NCBI RefSeq assembly: GCF_901709675.1
Contig: NC_051101.1
Location: 8,576,501-8,640,500 of the forward strand
Origin: Syngnathus acus
Taxonomy: Eukaryota > Chordata > Actinopteri > Syngnathiformes > Syngnathidae
DNA: 64,000 bases
Direction: 5' to 3'
Shown: positions 24,923 through 40,284 of the stretch, one piece after another
Layout: each line of letters begins with the position of its first letter
Position numbering within the stretch: position 1 is the first letter of the stretch
Position numbers and translations under genes: made by a program
The notes under the pieces: model-generated
Seen by the model: only the letters and a program-made list of their open reading frames with translations
Databases searched by the model: none
What the model was told of the DNA's origin: nothing

Positions 24923-27025
24923 CAGCATCTGAGCAACACCCTGTCATTTCCCCAGCCACACTAATATTCCATAATACCCTCAAATAAGCCCACCACATGT
25001 GTGTGTGAGTTTGTTTTGTGTATGTAGTTTACACAAATTCCAAAAAGAATGGATGAAATGATTTTATGACAATAATAAGTTCCTTATTCTTTCTTTGCAG
25101 ATGCAAAATGCAGTTGCCTTTGCAGCAGGCCGAGTGGTGTGACCCAGGTGGCCCTCTCCCACATCAACACACTCCTGCTTCTCCTGGGGTTTATCCCAGG
25201 CCAGATCATCCCTCAAGTGTATACTGGATCCACCCCTTGGGCGCCCCACATGTAAATCAAGCCATCTCTACAGTGAGCACCTGACTTGTGTAGCAAGCCA
25301 TTTGCAAACGCTTGTATACACAACCTTTTGTGGTTCATTTCATTTATATTTTGTTTTTAATGTTGACTTAAAAAAGGAATGAGACTACTTGATGACCAGT
25401 CTCAAGTCCACCCTGCCTCTCACCTCACAGTCAGGATGCACTAAAAAAAGTAATCTTGAGCATTTGTAATGGTTACATACATCTTTTATGATATTTCTCC
25501 CTTCTAATGTACTTTAGAATTCCACATTGGTCACAATGACACATTAAAGCTCATGACAAACAATAACCACAGTGTGAGCGTTAAATGAATACATATGTGA
25601 TTATCTTAATCAAAAACAAACTCAGCAAAATTTCAAAATAAAATTTTGAAAAAAGGTCTAGTATATTATGTCTTATTTGATAGACCTAACATGTGGGCTG
25701 GTAATCTCCCAAAATGCCACATTCTGCATTCTACAGTAAAAACAAAACAGTTAAACATATTCAATTTGAAAATGAATAGCTATTATTAAAAAAAAGAAAA
25801 GAAAATTGAGTATCTGATTTTTTTTAGTCTATCAAACTAATCTTTATAAAAAGCCATTTTGGCTTTGAAATATCTCACTAAATTATGTCTAAGTTCCACA
25901 TTCATTAAAAACTTCTAACTCCAACTTTCTTCGGAGGAACAACGTTGGCCCTGACAGCATGTGAGAGCCTGACCTTCTGTACTTTCCAAATATCAAAAGA
26001 CTCATTTCAACACCCATTCATTCAATTTCACACATTAATATCACACATTCTCTGGTACAATAGGCCAACATACAAACACACGCAGATGGCAGGCGCTGGG
26101 ACCAGTCCAGTGTGTGGTCGTGTATGTACTCATTGTGTGTTTGTGCTTATTGTGTGTATGTGCTCAGTGTGTGTGTGTGTATGTGTGTGACTTTGGGAGG
26201 TTGACAGGCAGAGTCTGTGTGATTGTATGTCAAGTCCAATTTTTTCTGCACCAGCCTGTGCTTGGCTTACAAGTCAAGCGAGTACTGTATAGCAAAAAGT
26301 AAAGGTTGTGAGGTGTGTGTGTGTTTGTGTGAGTGGTAGAGAGGGCAACACATGCAAACATACTTGTGTTGACGTGTCATGCATCTGCTTGCTAAAGAAG
26401 GCATGTATATACAGAAACAGGCTTTACTCAGTTGCTTGCTATTGGTGGTTCAGTGATAAGCTTCTTGAAGGCATGACAGTGAATAATAGCCAACAGCCAT
26501 CTTCCATTCTCCATCCAGGCCTCTCTGGTTTGATAAGACTGTGTTAACCACAACCTAGCTCTGCCTCAGACATCAAACACTTACATATCACCCCAGAAAT
26601 TGTTGAGGGCGGCGTGTCAAACAGATAAATTAATTTCTGATCATACATCTCTTCCTATTTATTCATAGTTCATCCAGGCGAAGCGGGCAGGCAAGAGTGG
26701 AAACAAAAGGAGCTGGATTGAGGGACGGTTGTCAGAAAACACCAATGGAGTGAAATAAGAAGAGCATGATGGATGGCCGAATGAGGAGACATTTTAATCC
26801 TGACCTTTCCAGTTCAAGATTTACTGTAATCCTACATACTATATCCCCTTCCATATTTTTATTCTCGTCAAAAATCAAACTTTTTATCGTGAGTGTTAGC
26901 TCACAAACACCTCGCCGTATTTAATTTTTGTAGTTCTAAGTTCTGAATATGAAATAATAAACTCATGGTGCTTAAGAAAGTTATGATTTTGTTATTATAT
27001 TGCACTCTTTAAAATATGTAAAATA

Positions 27026-27140
27026 CTGGATTTTCCACACCATAAGGCGCTTCGGTTTAAAAGGTGCAGACTGAATTGTGGGGGCTTTTGTGTACTTAAT
27101 CCACACATAGGGTGCATGCATGCCATGACCTACGGTAAAC
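27026..27140. mobile_element. Degenerate copy of a related short inverted-repeat element (subfamily C)
   Basis: After a TA the sequence reads CTGGATTTTCCACACCATAAG and continues GGCGCTTCGGTTTAAAAGGTGC, the GGCGC version of the ends seen elsewhere in the window. The right boundary is uncertain; TACGGTA at 27132-27138 may be a decayed end. Confidence 0.4.
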
Positions 27141-30100
27141 GAAAAAAAATTCACGGGAGCAAAACAGCGAGTTCGGTTTTACTTTGTTCTACTATTTAAC
27201 CATTTACTGTACTGTACTCACATTATTGTTAATCGATATTCTTACGCAAATATATCAAAGTCCTCATCTTCTGTATTTGAATTAAACAGTTGCGCAAGTT
27301 CGCCATTAAACATGACAAGTTCCCTCTCGTCATTGTCTTGTTACGTTGCTCTTCGGCAATGATCCCGGCTTTCCAGAAAGCTTGAATTGTGCCTCGTAAG
27401 CATGTCATTTTAGAGGGTCCTAATGCTGTTTGCTTTACTCTAACCGATAATATTTATTTATCAATCGCGGTGGAGGTACATACGCTACGCCAGACATGTG
27501 CTTTGGTTAAATGCATATACTGTACAATAAAAACACCAACAAAGGATCTCTTGTCTTTATAATACTGTAGATGATATACATCTTGGAACTCCTATATAGG
27601 TTTTGTGTACGTGACGTTCACGCCGACTGAGACAGTGAGTGATAGTGGGTTGAGCTTCATGGAGCTAACTTGGCACATTTTGTGTATTTTCACACTAAAA
27701 CATGTAAATAACAGCAGGCAGTCACACTCTAGTGGAATCAAGTGAAGAGACTAACAATTTCGCACATTGTAATCAACACTTGTGTATGAACCATGTCCAT
27801 CTTTTGTATTTCCCTATTGTGGAGAAAGGTTTTCTGTCCAAGTTCCTCGTCATCTGGTAAAATCTGGCAAAGTCGTAAAGAAGCTAATGGTCCACTCCTT
27901 GTGATCAGATGTTTGTTGTTCTATTATGTATTGTATTATGGCTTTTTTTAGGACGATGCAACAAAAATGGAGAAAGTGCTGCCCATATGAGTGAAAGTGT
28001 GCTTGGACCCTGTCTAAATGTAGTCTCTTCAGATTCTACGCTGCTTGCCATCATATTGCAGCATCTAAGTACTCGATACTAACTGAACTGAAAGATGCAT
28101 AAAATCATCCATGGAAATGGCTATATTTATATTTATATTGTCATATGCTATTTATCTTATATGTTAGTATTCAATGGCTTTTTCCACTCAGCAAACTGGC
28201 ATCAAAATTTAGCACCAACATTTAAAATATAGGGATTATTTTGAATTTTGGAGGTAAAAAGCACATATCCTTTATATTTCTGAAGTAACTGAGCATGTTC
28301 AAAATGGAATACAGAACAGGGATTTCATATTTCTCATTTAAAGCGGATTGGTTGTCACATGTCTAATAAAATGCACACTCAGGTTTTTATCAAGTTGGGA
28401 ATATAGAGTTTTGCAGTTGCACTCACAGAGAATGGAACACGTGAAGAGCCTGTAGGGCTGACAACAAACAGGACAGACGTTGACACATCTGTGCATTAAG
28501 GCTGCAAACTCTCACTTCCGCACATGCACTGGCACCGTGACCTTTTCAGCACGGAGTATTCGCACCGCAGTGCAGGTGACAGCACGTGTCAGCTGACATA
28601 CCAGGGAAGCAGCACACTCTATAGGTTTAATGACTCCATTAATGAGTACGGTATTAGAGCAAACTACAGGGCTGACAGTTGTTGAAAGGAATGCATGGTG
28701 GGGAAAGAAAAGTGATGGGACTTCTATTCTTTGCATTCATATTCAAAGAAAAGCAGTGGAGAAAATAGAAATACAGTAAAAAACATGAGAAAGCATAGGT
28801 GGAAAGCAAGGTTATACATTTAACCACACGTCTTCTCACATATGGCAGTTAAAAGCTTCTCTGTTGCTGTCAATTCCAAATGCATTATGGATAACTCCAT
28901 TCAGCGCTGGAATGCTGAGACTTAATGGAAAAATGCAAAGAGCTTTTCCACAATCAATACTGTGTGTCAAAGGCCAAATTACTTGCGTGTATTAAAAGTC
29001 GTGTTTTCGCAACCACTATTTAGGAACCCGAAAAAATAGCTAAAGTGTATACTTAGTATAAAGAACACATATACTGTACAACAGCGGGTCATAATGTGGC
29101 TTACATGGAATCCCAAGGTTTGATGACAGACACACTTCAATTAAATTGGCTAACTGGGGGCAGTATAACAGACATACGTACATACTGTAAATGAAGACAG
29201 TCTTTGGCTCCTCAGTAAGCTGCAGTAATATTGCCATTTATTGTACAGAATAAATATACGTCGGTTATTATTGTTACATGTCATGTGTCTACATGTATTA
29301 CTCCACCATTTGTGATCAAATCTCTGTTGCTTTAAGCCCCTATCCAACTATGTGGGAGTCAGGGCGGTTGTGTCACACACAGACATGAAGAAACATAAAC
29401 GGGGGTTATCTTTGATCCAACCATCCACTCATGGAGGTCTGGTTGCATGGGCTCCAAACAGTCTATTTCTCCTTTCACAATAACAAAGACGATGTAAGTC
29501 TAAGTAAGTTGGCTGTGTTCACTCCCACAACGGCGTAAACGTCCTTTTCTAACTGTCTACAAAAATGTAAAAAGAAAAAAATCTCCGTCCATGCATACTT
29601 TGCGCTTGACTTGCAATGAGCATAGAAATAGGGTCTTTAATGTTAACACATTCTTCTCTCATCTGCTCCCTTTTTTCTTCAACTTGAGCTCACTTATATG
29701 TCCTCATCATTCGCTAATTCCATCATTCAGTGTTCAGTATATCTTCCATGACATTGAATTGAAAAGAGAAGACAAACTGTAAAAGTTACCAAAAATCCTC
29801 CTCCTCATAGTTTGTCACCCGTGTTCCATCCCCTCTCCAATTATGTGGCCCTCCTACTTTCTGTCCCACTCCCATCCTATTCAAAAGGGATTTGGGGAAA
29901 AAGAGCTAGTCGATCATGGATCTTATTGATATGATTCCCTGGCTTTAATCTCACTGATGTTCAAGAGATTATCTCTGGAAAGCGGTATGTATCCATCTCT
30001 GTTTTATCTCACGCAATCCCACTTAGCATGCATGATACACTGAAAAGATTTGATTGATATAGGAAGTGACAACCATGGACTGGCTAACCAGATGTTGAAA

Positions 30101-33100
30101 CATATAGAGGATATTTGCATACACACTCCAGGTCATGAGAAAATCATGCAGTGGCATAGAAGGCATAGGAAATAAGACATAGGGTCAGAGTGGGGGTAAT
30201 GGGAAAACTTGATTTCTTGTCTATTAAGAGCTATAATATAAAACCTATTTTTGCATATACATAACAATAAGAAACCGATGACAACACTCTTTTAGAGTGA
30301 CCTCCACCACAAGTCCGAGTACTCATAACAAAAAATCAAGCTGAGCACAGTAAGCAAAACCAACTGAAAGGAAAATGCGAAAGAGACAACTACGATCAAT
30401 GCGTATATTATTAATAAGAACATCATGGTGGATGCTTAACAGTGCAGTGTCCATAAAAGGAAACGAGTCATTAGCACCGAGTGCTGACTCGAATGAAAAT
30501 GATGAAGTAGACTGCTAACGACTGTTAACTAGACTGTTACCTCCATCAGACAAAATGGATGGTCTAACTGGTGTCAGTCAATCACAAAAGTGATGTTTGA
30601 GAGATCATTATTCTAGTTGACTCAGTAAAGTCATAAACATCAGACAAATACAAGTGGAGTAAACTGTGTGAGATTTCTGAAGAAAACTGAATAAAACAGT
30701 TGTTCTGCATAAAGCAATATGATGAAAAGTAAAAAGACAGAATGCAGCACTTTAATCACTCACAATAACCCCCACCCCACCACACCCTTTTACTTTTTTT
30801 GTATGCCTTCCGAGACACTTCGTCACGATAATCCGCGGAGCGTTGCTTTAATCACATCTTCGTGGGTCTTCACTTTTTAATTAAGGTCCGTGTTTCACCT
30901 CATTTCACTGCACATATTTAGAGAGCCGGTGGGACGTCGCGGCATTCATTAGACAGATAGTCTGACAGAACAGCATCAGGCTGCTCCTGAGCACAGATCT
31001 TGGAGACACTGATTGGGTTTTGCACCAAGGGCACATGAAGGCGTACATACACAATTATAGACATACAAAAGATCCCTGTATAGAGCTGTACGTGATATCT
31101 TTAGCCTATGGAGGCATCACTATTTTCCATAACTACTCTTAAAGCATTCCAAGCTAAATTTCTTCCTTTCAATTAACCATCAGAATAACCAAAGATTAAA
31201 CATAACACAACAGAAAACATTTCCTCTAAAAGAGATGGACAATATTTCTGCGTTGACTTAATTAATGTGTATTTGTTTTAGCTTTCAAGTAAAAATGATA
31301 TTGAACCATTCTTACCACCACATACAAAAAAACTAAAGTGCACCCACACGAACAGCACATAAATGTACGTAGGTGTCTCTGCAAGCATATACAACTGCAA
31401 TAAAACTTCATCGTCAACTTATTATTAGCCACTTAAATCCTAACCAGACTTTCATATTGCTCCTTGCACATACACCTCCACATATTGCTCCATCAGCGAT
31501 CATACACTCTTCCATTAACTTCACAGCAAGGTTTCTTTCCATCTCCTCCGACTGCTCTTGTTTGTCATCCTAAGCTCTGCCTTCAATCATGTTTGCCCAC
31601 GCCTTTACAGCACATTGCTCATTTAATTGGATTGAGAACCCCATTTTGAATATGTAAGAGCAGGAGCTGCATAGTAATCAGTCATATTCAAATGAAGAAT
31701 GGTTCTGTTAATTGATGTTTTAGGGTTGAACGGACAGAAAGTCCTTTTTTAAATGGTGGGTCAGTGGTGATAGTAGCTTTGTCATTATGACTGCTTTATT
31801 TCAGTGTTAAGGATATCTAGGATTGTTTTTGATTAGGAAAGGGGGAAGTTCACGGAAGCACCTCATCCACACTGTCACTCACAAGTCAAAGAGCGTGGCC
31901 GGACACAGTAGTACAATAAATGGCTGCTTTATTCTCTCTTCAATACACTTCAATAATTTTGCCATTGAAGTTTCCAGCTTGAAGTTGACTAATCGAGAAT
32001 TACATTCATGTCTGGTGTTTTTGGCATCTCGTCTTCCAACCTGCCAATATACAGAGGACATCTGTGGATCTGTGAAATGTTCGGCCAACAAAACAACAGT
32101 CCGTTGTTTTTGTCACTGAAGCTTTGCTTAGTCCTCAGTACCTCCAGTGGTGTCTGGTCTGCTGATCTCCCAAGCACCAAGCAAGTGGAGGCTGAGGAAA
32201 CCTGGCTGAGGCCTCTACTCATTGCACACACAGACACACAGTGTCAGTGTGCACCGAGTGCGTTCATTCCAATCATTCCCAATGCTGCTGCTTACTAGGA
32301 GACAAGATCTCTCACACGCGCACAAACACACTAACTCTTGAAGTCTTAACGTGAATGACAAAGACCTTTGAGCCCCCCTGTGTATGAATGTGCGGTCTTG
32401 CAAACCCATGTCAAACTGTGTGTGTCTACAGTGGGTGCGGGAGTGTGTATGATGCTGGCCTTCCACCTCATCGGCAAATGCCAACAAGTACCAGAGTGTC
32501 AGTATATGTGCAAATGCCAGTCATGATAAGAGAGAAGGCCAATTACCACTATAGGGCTTTGGAGACAGACCAATTTGTGCCTTTTGAGATGTGCAGAGCA
32601 AAAACTAGGCTTTGGGAAAATCATATGCTTATTCACATAAAAACAATTGAACCACCCATTCAAGCTAGAAGAGAGTGAGATCAATTTTCTTGAATAGAAC
32701 TACAATTTTCCCCAAACTTTGCCATCATGAATGTCTTTGGGTAAAATGTAGAATTTTCTTCTACACAGTAATCCGAAGCTTTCATGTTTAGACACAGACT
32801 CGGAAATGAGGATTGTTTGCGCTGTAAATGTATGTATTTCAAACACATATAATGCTTTCGTCTAAAACATAGATGACAATCTGGCCGAGGTTTTGATTAA
32901 CTTGAAGTCAAGGAAATGTGTGGGGGGTGCTTGAATTGGCAAATATTGAAGAACAATTTAGCCAGTAGGAGACCTGGTTACACCTTTAGAGTCAGAGTGC
33001 GCTTTTATGTCAGCTATATCTGACTTGCATTTGAAAGGTGATCTGCCCAGGATGTACCCCCTCCTCTGCTCAGATCAAATAGTCCACAGTACTTTACTAG

Positions 33101-35139
33101 ACTTAAATATACTCCCACCAGCCCCTATTAGAATATTTCCTTCTTAGGTAAATCAATAATTTTGAGGTACATGAAGAATAATGACGGTAACTTTATACTT
33201 CCTATTGAGTGTTCCATGCATTTGCGTTAACCTGTACATTCTTCAAGCCTCCCAGAGGTTAATATTTATCGGTTTGCCTTAGTATGCACATAAAAACCTG
33301 GTAGACATCTGAAATGGTATTAGGGTCGCAAGTGTAATGAGGTCTGTTGTGCCCACATGGTCACTGGGTCGCCTGTTTGGCTGAACAGACGGAAACACAC
33401 AAACACACGCACACAAATGTGCACACACACACACAGGTCCCCCTGGAGCATCGTACATATAGGCGACATGTTGGCACTGATTAGGGCAGACAGTTTGCCC
33501 CCCACAAATAGACAGGGCCAGACAGAATGGCGTGGTGCCAGCAGTGGCTACGAGCGGTCTGCGTGTTTGTGAGTTTGTATAAGCTTGTGTCAACGAGTGC
33601 CTTCCAAGAGTCCTTCTGGGAGTCAGGATTGATGGTCTAAACAAACAAGTAAGACTACACATGGACAACAAACAAAAACAATGATGACAAAAAAGACTAT
33701 ATTGATATTTGCTTCCATCTTTTAATAAAGGGAAAATTATTGAGTCGAGTCATGAGAACCTCTTTCAGATTCATGTGGTACCCCTGAGAAGTGTTGTGTT
33801 TATGTGCAAAAGTGTGTGGTATCCTTCCAGATTACACACTTTTGAAGGCGTAAATGAGATTCAGCAGTCAGAGACCCACTTCTAAACACGACAGAACGAA
33901 AGAGCAAACGAGGTAGAAGACTGACATTTTGTCTTTTGAAAGCTCTGTTCTCTCACATACACACGCGTGCACACGCATTTACATGCCGTCCTATATGTGC
34001 CTCACAGACCCCCTGTTGTTCATTGCACTAGCTAGTTATGCAAATGCTTCTCCCCACTTAGATTGTTAAAGCGGGGAACTGGATTAGCATAAAGATGATT
34101 TCAAAACACACACAGGCGCACACGTGCGCGCACACACACGCTAAAGGACTATAAATACAGCTTGCATCTGGTCCATTCAAAATATTAATTCCTCCGAGGT
34201 TTATCTTTATATATTGATCATCAACCTAAACAGATTACTCTTAAATTTGCACTTTTCCATAACATGTGCTTTTGTAAGGGAAGTCTTGTTGGACTGTTAT
34301 AAAAGCTTTGGAGTCAATATTTTGTAAAAATCTAAAATGTTAAAATAATCTGGTATGTCTGTGTCTCCTTTATTCAAACCGAAAATATGTTAAACAAAAT
34401 GTGAGCATTAAAGCTAAGTGATAAACAAAGGATAGTTCACTACAAGTTCAGGATACAAAAGACACAACAGTTTGCCTTATTCATGTCCAGTTTTTATAAA
34501 GACCATTTGGTCATAAATTCTACTTCACAAATGGTCAAAGTGATCTTAGATTAGATTTAAACAACCAAGAGCAAATTGAACTTGCACACTTTTGAATGTC
34601 TGCATTATGTTTAATGTCAGTGCCAAATTGCGATACATGTCTCAAGCAAATACAGATGTTGGAAGTTTTATATTTTAACCAATTAATCAATTAATTTTAA
34701 CATAACCAAAGAAAATGCTAATGCATATTGAAACCAATTCCAGTGTTTTTGCCCAAATATTAATAATATGACAAATATACTTTTGCTATACTCTAGTGTA
34801 TAAAGTGTTTTACAGTCACTTTCCACTTCCTCAATGACCTTCACGAAGTAGAACATTCCATATCGAAAAACACTGTATAGGGAGTAAGAAACATTTTCAA
34901 AAGCCACTGTAAAATTCAATATGTGCCTCTCCTGAAAAATAAAATGCCAGAGTTTTCAAAGCTTTTTCCACATTTATGGAAATATCGTAATCGCATGGAA
35001 GACATACACTTTGAAAGCTGTGAATTTCATCAGGAGGTTTTTCAAATCACTCGAGTGAGTGTGAGGGGGTGCCCCAAAGGCCTCGCCTTGATCGAGGATG
35101 GAGGTATATATGCACACAGCAGGCATTTTGACTCTCTCT

Positions 35140-35211
35140 CAAACACACAGTCACACACAAACACATTCACACAGACACACACAAACACACAGTCACACGC
35201 GCGCACACACA

Positions 35212-35248
<37 letters not shown>
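35140..35248 (+). repeat. (CA)n compound microsatellite
   Basis: CA repeats interrupted by CAAA, CAGTCA and GCGCGC, then a pure CA run at the right end. Confidence 0.92.
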
Positions 35249-35929
35249 CGTAATAAGTTTTTTTCTTAGCACGGACGTGATAGTGGATCATGATTCAAGA
35301 TTCACGATTTTTTGAGCATGTGGTGAAAGCCCCATGCCTCAACAACGCAACACAATCACACACACATGCACACAGTCTTGGCCCTGCCTGTCTGTTACGG
35401 GTGTCAGTATATGTAAAAGGTCTCAACATAAATGCAGTCTCTTTCCCATCGGCAATCATTAAGCATTCTGTTTAAAGCGCAAACACACTCAAAATAAACG
35501 TACTTCCACCCTCCCCTGCTGCAGTAAATTATTCAAAGAGAAAAAAAAAATTAAAGGAAAGGGGGGAAAAAGAGAAAGTGAGGCGGGGGACTCGGCATGA
35601 AGGGAGATCCAAAGGCGAGAGATAAATAAGAAGGCAATAGGGAAGAAGGGAGCATGAAGGAGTTGTTTTAGGGCTGAGAATCCTAAAAAGCAAGCGGATT
35701 TGTCAGTTGATGCTTTTCTTGCCTCAAGTTCAGCTCCATTCTGCTTGAAAAAAAAAATTCATTGTCTCATGATAACACCAACAGTTCTTTGCTTTGCTTT
35801 ACAACTATTTACTTCCCACTGAGAGCAATTAGGCACAGCCATTCTTTTTTTCTCTCTTTGATATTCTTTAACATTTGTGTGATGTTGGTGAAAACAATAC
35901 AATATTAAGTCAAGTATTTTAGCAGATCA

Positions 35930-35963
35930 AGGGACAAGCGGTATAGAAGATGGATGGATGATG
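35930..35963 (-). mobile_element. Teleost dispersed-repeat end, opposite orientation
   Basis: The reverse complement reads CCATCATCCATCCATCTTCTATACCGCTTGTCCC, the same terminus as at 22204. Only the end is present. Confidence 0.5.
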
Positions 35964-38900
35964 GAAGTTTTGGCATCACCTTTATTATTCATTTAAAAAA
36001 AAGAAATAGAAGAAAACACGCATTGCAAAAATGCTTGAAAAGTAAAATAACCTTGACTGTGCAACATGATTGGCACGTTCTTAGAATGAATCTGACAGAA
36101 TAAAAATTCTCTTTTCAGTTCCCGTTTTATTGTCACTTTAAAAAGCAAGCCATGACTTTTCCCCACAATCGACAAAGTGTTTTATGTGCTTTAACAAAAT
36201 CTTTTTTTCTTTTTTTTTTGGAATGCTGAAAACTGTCCTTCAAGGCTAATGAGGAGCACGTAGAAGTACTTCGCATAATAGTCAAGTTGAAAGCTTCCTT
36301 TTTTTTTTTAAGGGCTGCATGATGTTTTGGTACAAATGAAAATAAACCTTAATGTCAAAACAGATCATTTTTACTTCCTATGAAATGTAGCATACAATGT
36401 TTACTCTCAATGGTTAGTATAAACTGCACAAATGTAGACAGCACATTAAAAAAAAAAAAAAGCCTGAGCTAAATTCATATTTACTATCTCATACAAATAA
36501 ATTGAAACGTTTATTTGGCTCATGTGGTTGACAGAGTGATGAAAAACATAATGCATCAAATGTGTAAAATTGTGGGAGCATTTAAAAGCATTACGTGTCA
36601 CACATCTGAATGTACCTTACTAACATAACAGCAGAAAATTCTCATAATTACTGATGAACTTAAAGGTTTAAAGCACATTTGGGCAATGTAAGTCCTGCAA
36701 GGCAAATCTGGCCTGTTCATGGTGTGAGTGGCCCTCTCAGCTTTATGAAGTAAAAAATTAAATTTTAACTAAGCACTGCTTTTATTTTGATATGCATATG
36801 TGTTGGCAGTGCAAGGGAACAAGCTTGTTTTCAGTGTTGCCAACTTAAAGCAATTGTCACTGTACTTAATATCTTTTCAGACAATTCTAGCTGCTTAAGA
36901 AAATTTATAGTGCCAATGCCAATTGTGGTCCCCATTTTAACAACAATCTTATTTCCTGTACGCTGGAGGACAAGTGGCAATTTGCCCTTGTAATGATTTG
37001 TGAGTCCTAAGAACAGAAAATAGCGCATCTGAACACCACTTATCTATACCCCAGGTTGGTGAGCATTTGTGAAGGCACCATTAGCTACAAACACGCAGTA
37101 CCATCGTATCAGAGCAGCAAGAAACATAAATGAATACTGTAACACAGTCTCAAGCTGGAATTCGCTGAGCATTGAACGCAACTTCAAGTGGAACAACATC
37201 AGTTTCATTTCAGTCAACTGAAGTGTTCAAGTGTTCTTTTCTCAAATCCAGTCCTTCGTTAAGGGACAGAAGAAACAAGTGTAGTTCACGATTGCAATGC
37301 ATAACAACTGCTCATCTTTTGCATCAAAACCCACAAAGAAGGAAGCCTAACAGACCCTTACAAATTAGGGTCAACCAATGAGCATATCAACATGCACTCA
37401 GGGAAGGCAAGCTCATTTATGTATTGAAGTCACAACGTTGGATGAGGTGATTTGACAGCCAGCGACAAATGTCAGTGCAGAATAGTACGATTTTATCCAT
37501 TTTTAAATTCATCCAAAACTTATTTGCTTCAGGCAAGAGATAATGAAGACCCTTGATTGGTAGGGAGTCAATCACAGGGCACCTATGGACAATTTAATTT
37601 TCAATAAAGCTAAAACTGCTGCATTTTTTTATGTGGGGAAAATCATGTCTGTGTTTAATTGACCCAAAAAAACAAGAACATTTTACGCAGAAAGGTTCAA
37701 GATGCGATTCAAACCACAACACTTGATCATGAGGCAGACGTGCTAGCCAAATACTTTGAACAAAGAAAACTGATTGATTTTATTGTTATAAATAACAGCC
37801 TCTGATGAAATATATCAAATTACATTTCCCACATACTTATCTTTTGCACGTCTTGTCTTTTTCCTTTCTCGTCTGCAATTCATCAAAGTGAATTAACAAG
37901 TAGATAGTGTGATTAACTTCACTCGTAATATGCAGCCCCACTGACTTGAAACACGTACATGAAAGTAGATATATATTTTCCAATTAGCTGGGACTTTGCT
38001 GTGTTTAATTGCATTTCTTTTGGCTAAAAGGCGAGATAGAATGAGACTTCGAAGTGTACAGATATATTCCACTTATCTGTTCAACAGTGATTTGAGAAGC
38101 TTCAAGATGAAACAGCAAAATGTTGAGCAATTTTCTCACCACCAGAAGATTCCATTGCAATTCCAAGTGTGTATCGTGTTAAGAAATGCTGGAGTCTCAC
38201 TACTTAGAGGTGTTGTTGCGTGTCTAATTCAAAGTAGTTAATTTAAGCATGTATCCATCCAACTAAGCGGCGAAGATTTGCGAATGTAGCGAATGTCGTT
38301 TTTTCGTCACAGTGAGTTCAAGGTTGCAAAGGGTTGTAAAGACGTTTGTCAATAGTTTTTGGTAGCAAATATTTTTTCTTGTCGCAAAGACAACAGTATC
38401 TTTACTTTGGAGCCTTTGAACCGATAAACCATTTTATATAATTTACGATTTCTTTATTAATTTCACATTGAGACCGGCGTCCATCTTTTATGAGAGATCC
38501 CAGCCTTAAAGTCTTACCCGATTCTGATCTTGCATGACAAGATGGATGTGCAAACAGGTGCCGAAAGGTTTGTCATACACTCATTTACTTTAATCACCGT
38601 CTCCTTTCTTCTCTCGCTAGCCATCATTGCGATACTCATAAAAAAAAAAAAAGTGGCTGTGCCGTATTAAAATAGACCCACGCATTGAAATACAGAAGTC
38701 GGGTCTATGACAAGTAAGGTTTCTGAATGCAGGCTTTGATGAAATGTGGTTCAAGAGATGTGGCTATAAAATCCATACCTCCATCTTTCATCTATCGCTC
38801 TGTCTTCTCTTTGACTTTCTATTCATTCATAAGTAATGGTACACAGGGAGACTCATCAATAACCTACAGCGCTCCTCTGTGAAAAAGCATCAGGCTCATA

Positions 38901-40284
38901 AATGTTATCATTACCCCCAACGTATAGCGCCAGACTGTATCATATATCAGGCATATCTTTGTGCAGGCACGTGTGATTATGTTTGTGCATGTGTGTATGT
39001 GAGAACAACAGAGGGATGAAAAAGAGGAAGAAAGGAAGATGGCACATGTGGGTAATGAATCGAGTTATTCTCATGCATATTTCACATTCGATGTACAGTA
39101 TGTCTTCCCATGAGTAAGGTTGCTGAAAGTATACATCCTTTTTCTGGAGTGGGTAATGATACAATCACTAGCCTGAGGCGTTCTCACCTTTCTGACCGCA
39201 TCTACCATCAGATCTTTGTTAAATGACACTCACGCTCCAAAGAGTCTCACACAGATTATGTTAAATCAGCCGCACACCTCGCGATGTGGCTGAACTAGAT
39301 GGAACTGGACAATCTCAAGCAGATCAAAGTAGGCCACAGACCTTCGCACAGCCATCAACTCACTATAGCAATATAGGGGCTACAAAGGACCACACACTTC
39401 CTAACCATATTTATGATGAAAATCCCATTTGAAATATGGATAAAATACTTCCCGGCCAGAGAATAGCAATAATCTGCGAAAATCCATAGATACGTAATTG
39501 ATGCCCATTGAAATACATTGAGAAAATTGGACTTCTTAAAAAAAGGGTTATTGCAGGGCTACTTCTCCAAAAGGGTGAAATGTCGCAACATTGGAACTTT
39601 TATTTAGCATTTACTTTTCTTTAAATATATCATAAACATAATTAAGGTATTTTAATTTTAAACATTTTCTGTCTTTGGAGCAAACACTCACAAGGCTCTT
39701 TTTGGTGTAATTTGGGTTGGCGGGGGCTGGTTAGAATTCAAACAAGTACTTTCTACAATTAATTAACAAACCACGATTGGGTTATTAATGTATGTGGTAT
39801 TTCTGTCCTTATTACACGAGGAGGACCGGAGGGGATGAAAGAGGATCATGTGGACCGCTTCCTAAATTTACAAGCAAAATGAGAGTGTAAGCAACATAGT
39901 GAGCGAATCTTGCATTATATACAGTATTTGTCTTGAAGCTAATCAACTTTGGTGAGTTATCATTAAAGTGCAATTGCTTGCCTAAAATCGACTTAAAGCA
40001 GAGTTTGTATTTGTGGGGATAAGTGGTGTAGAAAGTTGATGCTCCTTTGATGTGACACCAAATATTTACACTAAAATAAACAGAGTCTTCAGTTTATCAA
40101 CAAGAAGGTATCTAGTTATTTTATGTACATTTAAATGAAAATTTAACAAAGAACCAGATTTTGAAACTGTTTGTTGCATTTTTGTTGTTGTTTAAAACAC
40201 GACATGAGCTCACATATTTTAAGAAATCATCAAATGCATGCCATTACTCGCGTCACATGGAAAAACACCTTGAAGCAACCGCAC

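Larger units (their letters stand above)
16618..27025. other. Intergenic desert, block between two transposon copies
   Basis: No supported gene. It holds the long GT tract at 16849-16941, a 51-bp-offset duplication at 17884-17967, a TCTA/TCCA tract at 20310-20355, a fish repeat end at 22204-22252, an inverted repeat at 22331-22361, a CG/CA tract at 24158-24194, an RFX-like palindrome at 24908-24922 and a GC-rich patch with an acceptor-like left edge at 25101-25270. Confidence 0.5.
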
